NCBI GenBank assembly: GCA_029009055.1
Contig: JAQXJR010000018.1
Coordinates: forward strand, 1-34,010
DNA: 34,010 bases
Direction: 5' to 3'
From: Eubacteriales bacterium
GTDB taxonomy: Bacteria; Bacillota; Clostridia; Peptostreptococcales; Anaerovoracaceae
Positions within the stretch are counted from its first letter, which is position 1. The number at the start of each line of letters is the position of its first letter. Position numbers and translations under genes: made by a program. The notes beneath the pieces are model-generated. The model was not told the DNA's origin. It did no database searches and saw only the letters and a list, made by a program, of their open reading frames with translations. Below are positions 24,782 to 32,237 of this stretch, piece after piece.

Positions 24782-25902
24782 GTTTCTCTTATCTTTCTAG
24801 CTCCATCTGTCTCCCCGAGTAAGCCAAACTTATTGGAGAACATCACAGCGCCTACGTTATAGGCTCCGCCCGCCCTGTGGTCTAAGTGGAACTGAATGGC
24901 GCGGAAAATATCACCCATGACTATATCTCTCATGCCTGCCTCATCCAGTATGTCTATACAGGCGTCTGTAGTTGAGGCATTCATGAGCTTCCGGCAGGTC
25001 TCGGTGTCGGCTCCGTTCACAGCGGCGTGGGCCGTGAATATCTCCGTCCTGCAGTCAGCGTACCTGGAATGAGTGTTCATGACGCCTCCCGCCACCTTAA
25101 CCAGCTTACCGACGTGAGACACTATAAGGACGTTCTCGAACTTCTGCTGCACAGCTATATCCAGCATGTCTCCTAAGAAATTCGAAAACATGACATAAGG
25201 AACCCCGTAGTCGAACTCTCCTGTTTCCCGCATGAATGTTTCCCCGTAATTGCCCGGAGTTAAGATCAGATCTTTAGAAATTGCGGCTTTCTGCTTCATT
25301 TCGGCTTCTATGGAATCCACGAGGCCCTTCTCGCTCATAGGATCGACTATGCCGGTCGTTCCCAGCACAGATATGCCGCCTACTATGCCCATTAATGGGT
25401 TGAAGGTCTTAGCCGCTGTGGCTTCGCCTTCAGGAATGGATATGACCACGTCTATCCCGCCGTCGTAACCGACCTCGTCGCACATAGCCAGGACAGACTC
25501 CTCGATCATACGTCTCGGAACACGATTAATAGCGGCGTTTCCGACAGGCTGATCCAGGCCGGGTGTAGTTACTCTCCCGACTCCCTTACCGCCGTCTATA
25601 TGGACGCCGCTCTCTTCGGAGCGTGATACTTCAGCCACCACGAGAAGTCCCCTAGTAGCGTCTATATCATCTCCGGAATCCTTCTTTATACCACACCAGG
25701 CTTTACCTGCCTCCGTCCCGTAATCATCCACAGGGACCGTGACATCCCAGCCCTTAGGTGTCATAACGGATACCTGATCCGGCACTTCGCCCTTTATCAA
25801 AAGGTAAACAGCGGCCTCTGCCGCCAGCGCCGCGCAGGTTCCCGTAGTATATCCGCAGCGCAGCATCTTCTGCCCGCTGCGGACGTAATGTTCGAATGCC
25901 AT
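24751..25902 (-). CDS. cbiD: Cobalt-precorrin-5B C1-methyltransferase CbiD
   Basis: SAM-dependent methylation of C1 in the anaerobic pathway. The protein has 383 residues, typical for CbiD. The RCGYTTGTCAALAAEAA stretch (about 16-32) and PRRMIEESV near 130 are recognisable. It is the first cobalamin gene, preceded at 16 bases by GGAG and by a 113-base spacer with a 16-bp palindrome after the Rrf2 regulator gene. CbiD and CbiG mark the oxygen-independent route; no CobG or CobF is present. Confidence 0.95.
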   Translation of the reverse strand: MAFEHYVRSGQKMLRCGYTTGTCAALAAEAAVYLLIKGEVPDQVSVMTPKGWDVTVPVDDYGTEAGKAWCGIKKDSGDDIDATRGLLVVAEVSRSEESGVHIDGGKGVGRVTTPGLDQPVGNAAINRVPRRMIEESVLAMCDEVGYDGGIDVVISIPEGEATAAKTFNPLMGIVGGISVLGTTGIVDPMSEKGLVDSIEAEMKQKAAISKDLILTPGNYGETFMRETGEFDYGVPYVMFSNFLGDMLDIAVQQKFENVLIVSHVGKLVKVAGGVMNTHSRYADCRTEIFTAHAAVNGADTETCRKLMNASTTDACIDILDEAGMRDIVMGDIFRAIQFHLDHRAGGAYNVGAVMFSNKFGLLGETDGARKIRETWKRRIEENS

Positions 25903-25971
25903 TAAATTCGTTCTCCTTAATTAACGCGTCCGGCGCCTGATTTACCGGGCAGGACCATATCATTCAGCTCA

Positions 25972-25987
25972 CAGGTGGTCCCACCTG
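25972..25987. promoter_or_regulatory. 16-bp palindrome between the Rrf2 gene and cbiD
   Basis: CAGGTGGTCCCACCTG is a near-perfect palindrome (7 of 8 complementary pairs) about 70 bases upstream of cbiD. Flanking GGACC/GGTCC (minus strand) can extend it as an RNA stem. There is no poly-U run, so it is an operator candidate or a processing or stability hairpin rather than a terminator. No cobalamin riboswitch is recognisable in the 113-base spacer. Confidence 0.5.
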
Positions 25988-26015
25988 GCGGGCGGTCCGC
26001 TAGAAATTCTCAGGA

Positions 26016-26453
26016 TCAGATCATGTAGTCATCGCCGGATGCCGGTGAATTAGCCAGGTCCGCGATCGTGAATCCTTTAAAGTAGCGCTTAGTCATATCG
26101 TAAAACCCGCGCCACATCTCATATGTCTTACAACTGCTCATCCTCGGGCACTGGGTCGGATGATCGCCTATACACTCTACCGGCGCCATGTCGCCCTCTA
26201 TCATATTCAAAACGTCCCAGACAGTTATGAGTTCAGGGCTTCTTAAGAACCTGTACCCGCCCTTCTTACCGCGCTGCCCTTCCAGATAGCCTGCCTTCGA
26301 GAATACGACGATTATCCCCTCCAGGTACTTCTCAGATATTTCCTGGCGCTCAGCTATCTGTTTCAGCGGAATGAACGTACCGTTATCATGCTCCGCCAGG
26401 TCAGCCAGAATCCGAAGCGCGTAACGGCCCTTAGTTGAAATTCTCATCGCCAT
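26016..26453 (-). CDS. Rrf2 family transcriptional regulator, IscR-like
   Basis: Winged-helix regulator of 145 residues. The N-terminus MRISTKGRYALRILADLA and the recognition region IAERQEISEKYLEGII are typical Rrf2. Three cysteines (C94, C102, C108; spacing x7 and x5) match the cluster-binding region of IscR/NsrR-type members, so an Fe-S cofactor is likely; CymR-type cysteine regulators lack this triad. The ATG at 26453 follows GAGG by 6 bases. It is directly upstream of the cobalamin operon in the same direction and may be its first gene or its regulator. Other plausible targets in the window are cysK and nifS. The region before it is AT-rich with an ATTTATAAAT palindrome, a possible autoregulatory site. 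Confidence 0.85.
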   Translation of the reverse strand: MAMRISTKGRYALRILADLAEHDNGTFIPLKQIAERQEISEKYLEGIIVVFSKAGYLEGQRGKKGGYRFLRSPELITVWDVLNMIEGDMAPVECIGDHPTQCPRMSSCKTYEMWRGFYDMTKRYFKGFTIADLANSPASGDDYMI

Positions 26454-26561
26454 TTTATGCCTCAGTTCTTATTTATAAATAGTATTTATCTAAAAATAAC
26501 GATTCCCGTCCGGTAAGCCAGCGAAACTCACTCCGCTTCACCTCCCTCCCGGGCGGGAACC

Positions 26562-26581
26562 TAAAAACGACCTCTGTCGTC
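26562..26581 (-). terminator. Short terminator after purC
   Basis: On the minus strand ACGAC, a 4-base loop and GTCGT are followed by TTTTT, directly after the purC stop codon. The 5-bp stem is short; a second GC-rich hairpin (CCCGGGCGGG, about 26547-26556) lies just beyond it. Confidence 0.55.
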
Positions 26582-26588
26582 TACCTCA

Positions 26589-27458
26589 TTACAGCTCTTT
26601 ATCTGTGAGGAGCTTATAAGCTTCCTTATACTTAGCTATAGTCTTCTCTATGATCTCGTCAGGAAGCTCGTAATCGCTGTCCGGATTAGCCAGCAGCCAG
26701 TTCCTTACGAACTGCTTATCGTATGAAGGCTGATCCTGTCCTACCTTATATCCTTCCAGAGGCCAGAATCTGGAGCTATCCGGTGTCAGCATCTCATCAG
26801 CCAGGATGACGTTACCATTCTCGTCTACGCCGAACTCGAACTTAGTGTCAGCGATGATGATACCCCTGTCCAGAGCGTAAGCGGCGCACTTCTTATAGAT
26901 AGAGAGTGTGAAATCTCTGATCATGGTAGCGTATGTCTTACCTCTTCCCGGGAACTGCTTCTCGATAACGTCTATGCTCTGCTCGTAAGAGATGTTCTCA
27001 TCGTGGTCTCCGAGCTCAGCCTTAGTGCTCGGTGTGTAGATAGGCTCAGGAAGCTTCTGGCACTGCTGGAGTCCTTCCTCGAGCTGGATGCCGCATACCT
27101 TACCTGTCTGCTGATAGCTCTTCCAGCCTGTTCCCGTGATGTATCCCCTTACGATGCACTCGATCGGCAGCATAGTCAGCTTCTTACAGAGCATGCTCCT
27201 TCCCTCGAACTCCTCATTACGGAAGTACTCAGGCATATCATTAACGTCTGTAGAGATCATGTGGTTATCTACGATGTGTCCTGTGTATTCGAACCAGAAC
27301 TTAGACATCTGAGTCAGGATCTTACCCTTATCATCGACCCTATTCTTCAGAATGTGGTCGAAAGCAGAGATCCTGTCTGTAGCGACCATGATGAGGCCAG
27401 CTTCTGTGTCATAGATCTCACGTACCTTACCTTCTTTAATAGGCTTATATTCTTTCAT
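26589..27458 (-). CDS. purC: Phosphoribosylaminoimidazole-succinocarboxamide synthase (SAICAR synthetase)
   Basis: Joins aspartate to CAIR with ATP in purine synthesis. The protein has 289 residues, the longer PurC form. Recognisable motifs are EGKVREIY at the N-terminus, ATDRISAFDH near 30, IVRGYITGTGWKSY near 105, and DTKFEFG with DEMLTPDSSRFWP near 205-230. The gene stands alone, with no other pur genes in the window. The ATG follows GGAGG by 7 bases. A repeat copy and a candidate promoter lie upstream. Confidence 0.96.
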   Translation of the reverse strand: MKEYKPIKEGKVREIYDTEAGLIMVATDRISAFDHILKNRVDDKGKILTQMSKFWFEYTGHIVDNHMISTDVNDMPEYFRNEEFEGRSMLCKKLTMLPIECIVRGYITGTGWKSYQQTGKVCGIQLEEGLQQCQKLPEPIYTPSTKAELGDHDENISYEQSIDVIEKQFPGRGKTYATMIRDFTLSIYKKCAAYALDRGIIIADTKFEFGVDENGNVILADEMLTPDSSRFWPLEGYKVGQDQPSYDKQFVRNWLLANPDSDYELPDEIIEKTIAKYKEAYKLLTDKEL

Positions 27459-27497
27459 ATTCGAACCTCCGTAATTAAGCTATACATACTTATGGTT

Positions 27498-27526
27498 ATT
27501 TTATCACTTAGAAACCTATTGTTCTA
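27498..27526 (-). promoter_or_regulatory. Candidate promoter of purC
   Basis: Minus strand extended -10 TG-A-TAAAAT (-10 at 27498-27503) with a weak -35 TAGAAC (27521-27526) at 17-base spacing, about 40 bases before the start codon. Confidence 0.45.
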
Positions 27527-27560
27527 CAGTTTAATTACTCTGTATACAATTTTAAGATTT

Positions 27561-27594
27561 CAGCAAAGCCGCCCCGCGCCTTCAGGCTTCGCCC
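27561..27594 (-). repeat. Dispersed GC-rich element, copy 6 (upstream of purC)
   Basis: Minus strand GGGCGAAGCCTGAAGGCGCG, then GGGCGGCTTTGCTG. It matches the mnmA copy at about 29 of 34 positions. It lies between the upstream gene's terminator and the purC promoter. Confidence 0.75.
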
Positions 27595-27602
27595 ACAAAA
27601 AA

Positions 27603-27627
27603 TAAAAAAGCCTCCCGAAGGAGGCTC
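27603..27627 (-). terminator. Rho-independent terminator of the thioredoxin-fold gene
   Basis: Minus strand GCCTCC-TTCG-GGAGGC (stable UUCG tetraloop) followed by TTTTTTATTTTTT, 32 bases after the stop codon at 27659. Confidence 0.95.
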
Positions 27628-27658
27628 GCGGCCGGTTATCCGACCGATCATTCTTTAT

Positions 27659-27961
27659 TTACAGAATAGATGAATTCAGGAACAAGTCCATAACTCTCTT
27701 AATCTGTCTCTTAATCTCATCGTAATCATCCCCGTCCTTATACTCGTAAGTATCGTTCTTACCTAGATAGAAGCAAGGAACGTTCTGATGAGGATATCTG
27801 GATGAGAGCTCACCTGATACTTCCTCAGGAATCTTCCTGAACTCTACAGCATGGTAGTTAGGGTTTTCCTCTACCAGCTCTTTAATAGCCTTATCAGCCA
27901 GGGCGCAGTTAGCGTCGTGTTCTTTGCAAAAATACATTACCCACAGCCTTATGTATTCCAC
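27659..27961 (-). CDS. Small thioredoxin-fold protein without CXXC (paralogue A)
   Basis: About 100 residues, related to its neighbour at 28221-28526: shared positions include the Y-E-Y near the end of the fold, the SRY segment and the loop before strand 3 with a likely cis-Pro (NVPCFYLG here, QLPAMYFNG there). The position of the usual CXXC is occupied by CKEHDANC, so two cysteines exist but with a six-residue spacing. Function is unknown; a redox or binding role is possible. The start is uncertain: a GTG at 27961 fits the fold boundary, an ATG at 27937 would cut into the first strand, and a longer frame reaches 28081 with 40 extra low-complexity residues. An AAAGGTGG site lies just ahead of an ATA codon at 27952, raising the question of a rare start. 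Confidence 0.6.
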   Translation of the reverse strand: MEYIRLWVMYFCKEHDANCALADKAIKELVEENPNYHAVEFRKIPEEVSGELSSRYPHQNVPCFYLGKNDTYEYKDGDDYDEIKRQIKRVMDLFLNSSIL

Positions 27962-28143
27962 CTTTCTGTTAAATAAGCTGAAACTATGAGAAAAACGGTC
28001 CGAAAAACCTAAAAAGCCGTCGCTTTCGTCCTCCGTATACAGGCGCTTCTCCTTACGCCATTCCCGATTCTCACATGTCACATTTTAACACAAGCAGAAT
28101 CATATTTATAGATAGAATCTCATATTTGCGGAGGCTATGATGA

Positions 28144-28173
28144 CGCGGGAGCCCGGAGCCGACTCAGCTTTGC
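28144..28173 (+). repeat. Dispersed GC-rich element, copy 7
   Basis: Plus strand GCGGGAGCCCGGAGCCGACT ending CAGCTTTGC. It lies next to the terminator of the gene at 28221, upstream of paralogue A but in the opposite orientation to that gene. Confidence 0.4.
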
Positions 28174-28207
28174 AAAAAATAAAAAAGGCGCCCCGCTAGG
28201 AGACGCC
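28174..28207 (-). terminator. Rho-independent terminator of paralogue B
   Basis: Minus strand GGCGTCTC pairs with GGGGCGCC (two G-U pairs, 5-base loop) followed by TTTTTTATTTTTT. Confidence 0.9.
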
Positions 28208-28220
28208 GAAATATCTAAAA

Positions 28221-28526
28221 CTATAGCTTAGCCGCTATAGAAGCTAGCTCCCTATACGTATCGCGGAGCAGGTCCTTAATCTCATCATCCGTCACGCCTT
28301 CGTGATACTCATATATCTTCTCGCCATTGAAATACATGGCAGGAAGCTGCTCATACTCATATCTGGAAGCGACTTCAGGCAGGATGGTGGTCTCCACACG
28401 TTGAAACTCCCTCGGATCCCACTCCTTAGGCTTCTCAGCCGCCACGTCCTTAATGGCCTGGTTCAGCTGCTCGTAGTTAGGATCGCCCATGTTATAAATG
28501 ATAATAACTTTCCTCTTAGGTACCAT
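28221..28526 (-). CDS. Small thioredoxin-fold protein without CXXC (paralogue B)
   Basis: 101 residues. The pattern is KRKVIIIYNMGDPNYEQL (first strand and active-site helix), then an acidic helix, REFQRVETTILPEVASRYE, the cis-Pro-like QLPAMYFNG, and a C-terminal helix. No cysteine occupies the active-site position, so it is unlikely to be an oxidoreductase. It is homologous to paralogue A. The ATG follows GGAGGAG by 7 bases. It has its own promoter (28593-28622), inside the end of the glycosylase gene, and its own terminator, so it is expressed as a single gene. Function unknown. Confidence 0.75.
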   Translation of the reverse strand: MVPKRKVIIIYNMGDPNYEQLNQAIKDVAAEKPKEWDPREFQRVETTILPEVASRYEYEQLPAMYFNGEKIYEYHEGVTDDEIKDLLRDTYRELASIAAKL

Positions 28527-28592
28527 AATAAATCTCCTCCGCCGGGCTTTCTGGCCCCGCGCGGTCTAATTCAGCAAAAACACGACATGGAC

Positions 28593-28622
28593 ATTATACC
28601 CTTTCAGGCACGGGTAAATCAA
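28593..28622 (-). promoter_or_regulatory. Promoter of paralogue B
   Basis: Minus strand -35 TTGATT (28617-28622), 18-base spacer, consensus -10 TATAAT (28593-28598). It overlaps the last codons and stop of the upstream hypoxanthine-DNA glycosylase gene. Confidence 0.8.
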
Positions 28623-29106
28623 TGGCAAGCCGCCACTCGTCCACGAGCCGCTCTAAAGAGAAGGCAGCGTTAGCCGGGCTGGTGGAAGGAAGCTTCACGG
28701 CCGGGATCCCGGTCTCAGGCTCTATATACTTATGGTAAAGCTGCCAGGCTTTAGCGCCGTTCGTGTAGATCTTACCTTTAATATTAGTGCCCCGTATCAT
28801 GCCTGCTATATCGGCGGGCTCGACGTCAGATATGCTGCTGTCGCTTGAACCTACCACGCTGCAGGACTCTATGACATCATAGACAGCCACGTGATTTCTC
28901 AGAAGAAAATCACGCTTGTCAGAGACAGATACGGGGAGGCTTTGCTGGAAAAGCTCAGCTAAGACCAGCCAGAACCTGTTCCTGGGATGGCCGTAGAAGA
29001 AGCCCTCTTCCCGGGACTTAACTGATGGGAAACTCCCGAGGATCAGTATCTCAGAATCTTTATCTATGACCGGACCGAAACCATGCGTGTGAAACTCTCT
29101 ATCCAA
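28594..29106 (-). CDS. DNA-deoxyinosine glycosylase (uracil-DNA glycosylase family 6)
   Basis: Base-excision repair enzyme of 170 residues that removes hypoxanthine arising from adenine deamination. The N-terminal ILILGSFPSVKSRE and GFFYGHPRNRFW are the signatures of the hypoxanthine-DNA glycosylase branch of the UDG superfamily, and the C-terminal LPSTSPANAAFS is its motif II equivalent. It starts 15 bases after the citrate synthase stop and is probably co-transcribed with it. The start at 29106 is accepted because the product then has family length. Confidence 0.88.
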   Translation of the reverse strand: MDREFHTHGFGPVIDKDSEILILGSFPSVKSREEGFFYGHPRNRFWLVLAELFQQSLPVSVSDKRDFLLRNHVAVYDVIESCSVVGSSDSSISDVEPADIAGMIRGTNIKGKIYTNGAKAWQLYHKYIEPETGIPAVKLPSTSPANAAFSLERLVDEWRLAIDLPVPERV

Positions 29107-29121
29107 GATCCGCTCCCCCGC

Positions 29122-30462
29122 TTATGGCTCTTTATGTTCCATGACGCTCATGTAAGCAGGTCTTATGATCTTACCGTTTCCGATAAGCTCCTCTATTCTG
29201 TGCGAACTCCAGCCGACTATCCTGGCTATGGCGAACAAAGGTGTGTAGAGCTCCACAGGGATGCCCAGCATCTTATATACGAAGCCGCTGTAGAAGTCGA
29301 CGTTCGGGCATACGCCCTTAAACATGTGCCTCTTCTCACTGATGACTTCAGGCGCTATGGTCTCTATGGATTCGTAGAGGTCCATCTCCTCATGCATGCC
29401 CTTCTCGTCTGACAGCTTCTCGCAGAACGTCTTCAGGATCTTCTCCCTCGGGTCGGACTTAGCGTAGATGGCGTGGCCCATACCGTATATCAGGCCCTTA
29501 TGATCGAATACTTTACCGTCCAGCATGTCAGCCAGGTAATCCGTGAGCTTCCCCTTATCAGGGTCCATGCCCAGATTATCCTTAATGTTAGCCATCATGT
29601 CCATGACCTTAATGTTAGCGCCGCCGTGCTTAGGTCCCTTAAGGGAACACATGGCAGCTGCTATCGCCGAGTAAGTGTCTGTGCCGGATGACGTTACGAC
29701 CCTGGTAGTGAACGTTGAGTTATTTCCTCCGCCGTGCTCCATGTGAAGGATGAGAGCGGCGTCCAATGACTTAGCCTCGAGCTCTGTGAACTGATTATCA
29801 GGTCTCAGCATGCGCAGGAAGTTCGCTGCCGTGGAAAGCTGAGGGTCAGGCCTGTGTATGTACATGCTCTTATCGTGGTTATAGTGCTGGTCCGCGTTAT
29901 AGGCGTAGACAGCCAGCATAGGGAAAACAGATATGAGCGATATGCACTGTCTGATATTGTTAGTCAGGCTGGTGTCCATGATCGTGTCATCATAAGAAGC
30001 CAGGGTCAGTATGCTCTTAGTCATGGAGTTCATGATGTCCCCGGTAGGCGCCTTCATTATAACGTCCCTGGTGAAGTTGGTAGGAAGCGTCCTGAGGTTC
30101 CCGATGATATCGAAGAACTCCTTATACTCCTTATCGTTAGGCAACTTACCGAACATGAGCAGGTAGGCTATCTTCTCATATCCCATCTCGTCATGACCTA
30201 AGGAATCTATGAGGGAATTTATCCTGTAGCCCCTGTACCAGAGCTCTCCGTCATCTCCATCCCTAACTCCGTCGTGTGTATGAAAGGCGTTCACCTCAGA
30301 GATATTGGTGAGCCCCGTCAGCACACCCTTACCATTAAGGTCTCTAAGGCCCCTCTTAACGTCATATTTTCTAAACAGCTCGTCCGAGATAACGTCATTC
30401 TCACGACTCTCCTTCTCGACGACCGCCGCGTAATCCAAGTATTCTTCCATTTCAGTTTTCAA
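29122..30462 (-). CDS. gltA: Citrate synthase
   Basis: Condenses acetyl-CoA and oxaloacetate to citrate. The protein has 446 residues, the longer form common in Clostridia. The catalytic His residues are in LHMEHGGGNNSTF (near 240) and YGMGHAIYAKSDPR (near 318), and the catalytic Asp in NVDFYSGFVYKMLGIP (near 380). No aconitase or isocitrate dehydrogenase is nearby. I use a TTG start at 30462, placed 7 bases after a strong GGGAGG. The ATG at 30450 is 19 bases from that site, and an extension to 30486 would run through the site itself. A good promoter is at 30509-30537. Confidence 0.94.
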   Translation of the reverse strand: MKTEMEEYLDYAAVVEKESRENDVISDELFRKYDVKRGLRDLNGKGVLTGLTNISEVNAFHTHDGVRDGDDGELWYRGYRINSLIDSLGHDEMGYEKIAYLLMFGKLPNDKEYKEFFDIIGNLRTLPTNFTRDVIMKAPTGDIMNSMTKSILTLASYDDTIMDTSLTNNIRQCISLISVFPMLAVYAYNADQHYNHDKSMYIHRPDPQLSTAANFLRMLRPDNQFTELEAKSLDAALILHMEHGGGNNSTFTTRVVTSSGTDTYSAIAAAMCSLKGPKHGGANIKVMDMMANIKDNLGMDPDKGKLTDYLADMLDGKVFDHKGLIYGMGHAIYAKSDPREKILKTFCEKLSDEKGMHEEMDLYESIETIAPEVISEKRHMFKGVCPNVDFYSGFVYKMLGIPVELYTPLFAIARIVGWSSHRIEELIGNGKIIRPAYMSVMEHKEP

Positions 30463-30508
30463 AAGATCACCTCCCGGAACGATCAACTAAAATCAAGATG
30501 ATTTATTA

Positions 30509-30537
30509 ATTTTATCATTTTCCTATACACTTAGCAA
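30509..30537 (-). promoter_or_regulatory. Promoter of gltA
   Basis: Minus strand -35 TTGCTA (30532-30537), 17-base spacer, -10 TAAAAT (30509-30514). As at nifS, the -35 is the end of a GC-rich dispersed element (TTATTTGCTA here). Confidence 0.78.
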
Positions 30538-30570
30538 ATAAGCCACGGCGCGCTCCCCGCACCGCGTAAC
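30533..30570 (-). repeat. Dispersed GC-rich element, copy 8 (upstream of gltA)
   Basis: Minus strand GCGGTGCGGGGAGCGCGCCG, then TGGCTTATTTGCT. A more diverged copy; it provides the gltA -35 box. Confidence 0.45.
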
Positions 30571-30580
30571 TTGCTATATA

Positions 30581-30627
30581 AATAAAAAAACGCCCCAAAA
30601 AGTGAAGTCATTCACTATTGAGACGCC
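30581..30627 (-). terminator. Rho-independent terminator of the amino-acid ABC operon
   Basis: Minus strand outer stem CGTCTCAA with TTGGGGCG, inner stem AGTGAA with TTCACT, followed by TTTTTTTATTT. It lies about 100 bases after the ATPase gene. Confidence 0.9.
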
Positions 30628-30681
30628 TTTGTCTAAATCAGCTAATAAATATTTTTAAGAGAAAATGTTATAAGCACACCC

Positions 30682-30720
30682 TGCGTGAGCCGGAGGCTGT
30701 AGCCGCCGGGTGGATTTTGC
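30682..30720 (+). repeat. Dispersed GC-rich element, copy 9 (after the ATPase gene)
   Basis: Plus strand GAGCCGGAGGCTGTAGCCGC, then CGGGTGGATTTTGCT. It ends four bases before the ATPase stop codon. Similar to the mnmA copy at its right end (GGATTTTGCT versus GGATTTGCT). Confidence 0.5.
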
Positions 30721-30723
30721 TTA

Positions 30724-31512
30724 TCAATCTCCGCCGCCTATCATGGCGTTCAGGAATGTCTTAAGACGGTCTGTCTCCGGATGGTCGAATATCTTCTCCG
30801 GCGTGCCCTCCTCGACTATCTTCCCCTGGTTCATGAATACGACCCGGTCTGCCACACCCTTAGCGAAGCCCATCTCGTGGGTCACGACCAGCATGGTTAT
30901 ATGCTGGCTGGAGAGCTTCTTCATTACTGCCAGCACCTCGCCGGTTATCTCAGGGTCGAGCGCCGACGTAGGCTCGTCGAACAGCATGATTTTCGGCTCC
31001 ATGGCCAGACCCCTCTCTATGGCTACTCTTTGCTTCTGGCCGCCGGACAGGTCCTCAGGGTACTCGTCAGCCTTATCGGACAGGCCGACCAGGTCCAGGA
31101 GCTCCCTGGCTCTCTTCTCTGCCTGATCCTTAGGAACGCCTTTCACCTTAATAGGGGCGTACGTTATGTTCCTGAGGCAGGTCATGTGCGGGAAGAGGTT
31201 GAAGTGCTGGAAGACCATTCCTGTCTCGCAGCAGACTGATCTTAATACGCTCTCGGAAGGGTACTGGGCCACCATGTGGCGGTTCTCCTCTCCAGGCTTT
31301 CCATCTACGAACGTGGTCCCGTTCAGAGTTATCTTACCGGACGTCACTTTAGTCAGGCAGTTCACACACCTTAGCAGCGTGCTCTTACCGGAGCCGGATG
31401 GACCGATTATGGCTACAGTCTCACCCTCATCGACGCTCAGAGAAACATCATTCAGAGCCGTGACGTTCTTATATTTCTTAACTATGTGCTCCATGGATAG
31501 AACTTCTGTCAT
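30724..31512 (-). CDS. glnQ: Amino-acid ABC transporter ATP-binding protein (GlnQ/HisP type)
   Basis: Cytoplasmic ATPase of 262 residues for a polar amino-acid importer. Walker [10 protein letters not shown] (about 37-45), Q-loop [11 protein letters not shown] (about 112), signature LSGGQKQR (about 155), Walker [13 protein letters not shown] (about 175) and the H-loop VVTHEMG (about 205) are all intact. Between Walker A and the Q-loop there are some extra residues (about 75-98) relative to the Bacillus proteins I recall; such inserts occur in other clostridial members. It starts 2 bases after the permease gene. The symbol denotes the family; the substrate is not proven. Confidence 0.92.
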   Translation of the reverse strand: MTEVLSMEHIVKKYKNVTALNDVSLSVDEGETVAIIGPSGSGKSTLLRCVNCLTKVTSGKITLNGTTFVDGKPGEENRHMVAQYPSESVLRSVCCETGMVFQHFNLFPHMTCLRNITYAPIKVKGVPKDQAEKRARELLDLVGLSDKADEYPEDLSGGQKQRVAIERGLAMEPKIMLFDEPTSALDPEITGEVLAVMKKLSSQHITMLVVTHEMGFAKGVADRVVFMNQGKIVEEGTPEKIFDHPETDRLKTFLNAMIGGGD

Positions 31513-31514
31513 CT

Positions 31515-32186
31515 CTACTCCTCCTTAGCGTCGTACTTAGAATAGTGCAGTTCTATAAAGTGGATCAGAACTGTCAGCAGGAATGTGAATGCCAGGTATA
31601 TAGCGCCTGCCAGGACATACGGAATCAGGGATCCTGTCCTGTTTACCATTCCTGTCGCGACTTTCATCATTTCAGGCAGAGCTATTACAGAAGCCAGAGC
31701 CGTATCCTTAATAAGGACTATCGCCTCGTTGGATACAGGCGGGATGACGACCTTCATCATCTGCGGTATGACTATATCCTTAGTGGTCTGCCAGCGGGTG
31801 AGTCCCAGAGAGTAAGCGGCCTCGTACTGTCCTCTGTCTATGCTGTTTATTCCACCCCTGAATATCTCGGCGAAGTATGCCGCGTAGTTCAGAACGAATG
31901 TCAGCATGGCTGTCGGCATAGCGTCTAGCGTTATGTTTAGAGCGATCGGGAAGAAATAATAGAAGAAGAACAGCTGCAACATGAGCGGCGTTCCCCTGAA
32001 TACGAACACGTAAACCTTACAGATCCACTGTATAGGATAGATCCTGCTTCTCTCCCCCAGCGCCAGAGGCAGGCCGAGCGGCAGCGACAGCACCAGTGTA
32101 ACGACGAAAAGTTCTACGGATACCTTAAGTCCCATAAGAAGGAGAGGCACCGTTTCCATGAGATAGTCCATAATTCTCCAATACAA
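31515..32186 (-). CDS. Amino-acid ABC transporter permease (HisM/GlnP type)
   Basis: Inner-membrane permease of 223 residues with about five transmembrane segments (about 15-40, 55-80, 85-110, 150-165 and 185-210). The family loops [15 protein letters not shown] and the ATPase-contacting EAA motif ([20 protein letters not shown]) are present. It lies between the binding-protein gene, after a 51-base spacer with a hairpin, and the ATPase gene. A single permease implies a homodimer. Substrate probably a polar amino acid or cystine. Confidence 0.92.
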   Translation of the reverse strand: MYWRIMDYLMETVPLLLMGLKVSVELFVVTLVLSLPLGLPLALGERSRIYPIQWICKVYVFVFRGTPLMLQLFFFYYFFPIALNITLDAMPTAMLTFVLNYAAYFAEIFRGGINSIDRGQYEAAYSLGLTRWQTTKDIVIPQMMKVVIPPVSNEAIVLIKDTALASVIALPEMMKVATGMVNRTGSLIPYVLAGAIYLAFTFLLTVLIHFIELHYSKYDAKEE

Positions 32187-32189
32187 AAA

Positions 32190-32220
32190 TACAAGCGGGC
32201 ATCAGCTAAGACGCCCGCGA
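32190..32220 (-). terminator. Intercistronic hairpin between binding protein and permease
   Basis: Minus strand GCGGGC pairs with GCCCGC (12-base loop, with some inner pairing), followed by TTGTATTTTTG. Such partial terminators or 3'-protecting stems usually leave the binding protein in excess over the membrane components. Confidence 0.65.
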
Positions 32221-32237
32221 GTTTTCAACCGACAATA

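Noticed and set aside
25903-26015. Cobalamin riboswitch ahead of cbiD
   Set aside because: The spacer is too short and lacks a B12 box; only palindromic segments are visible.
28540-28575. Another dispersed-element copy upstream of paralogue B
   Set aside because: The GC-rich part lies on the other side of the GCTG end compared with all other copies, so the resemblance is probably accidental.
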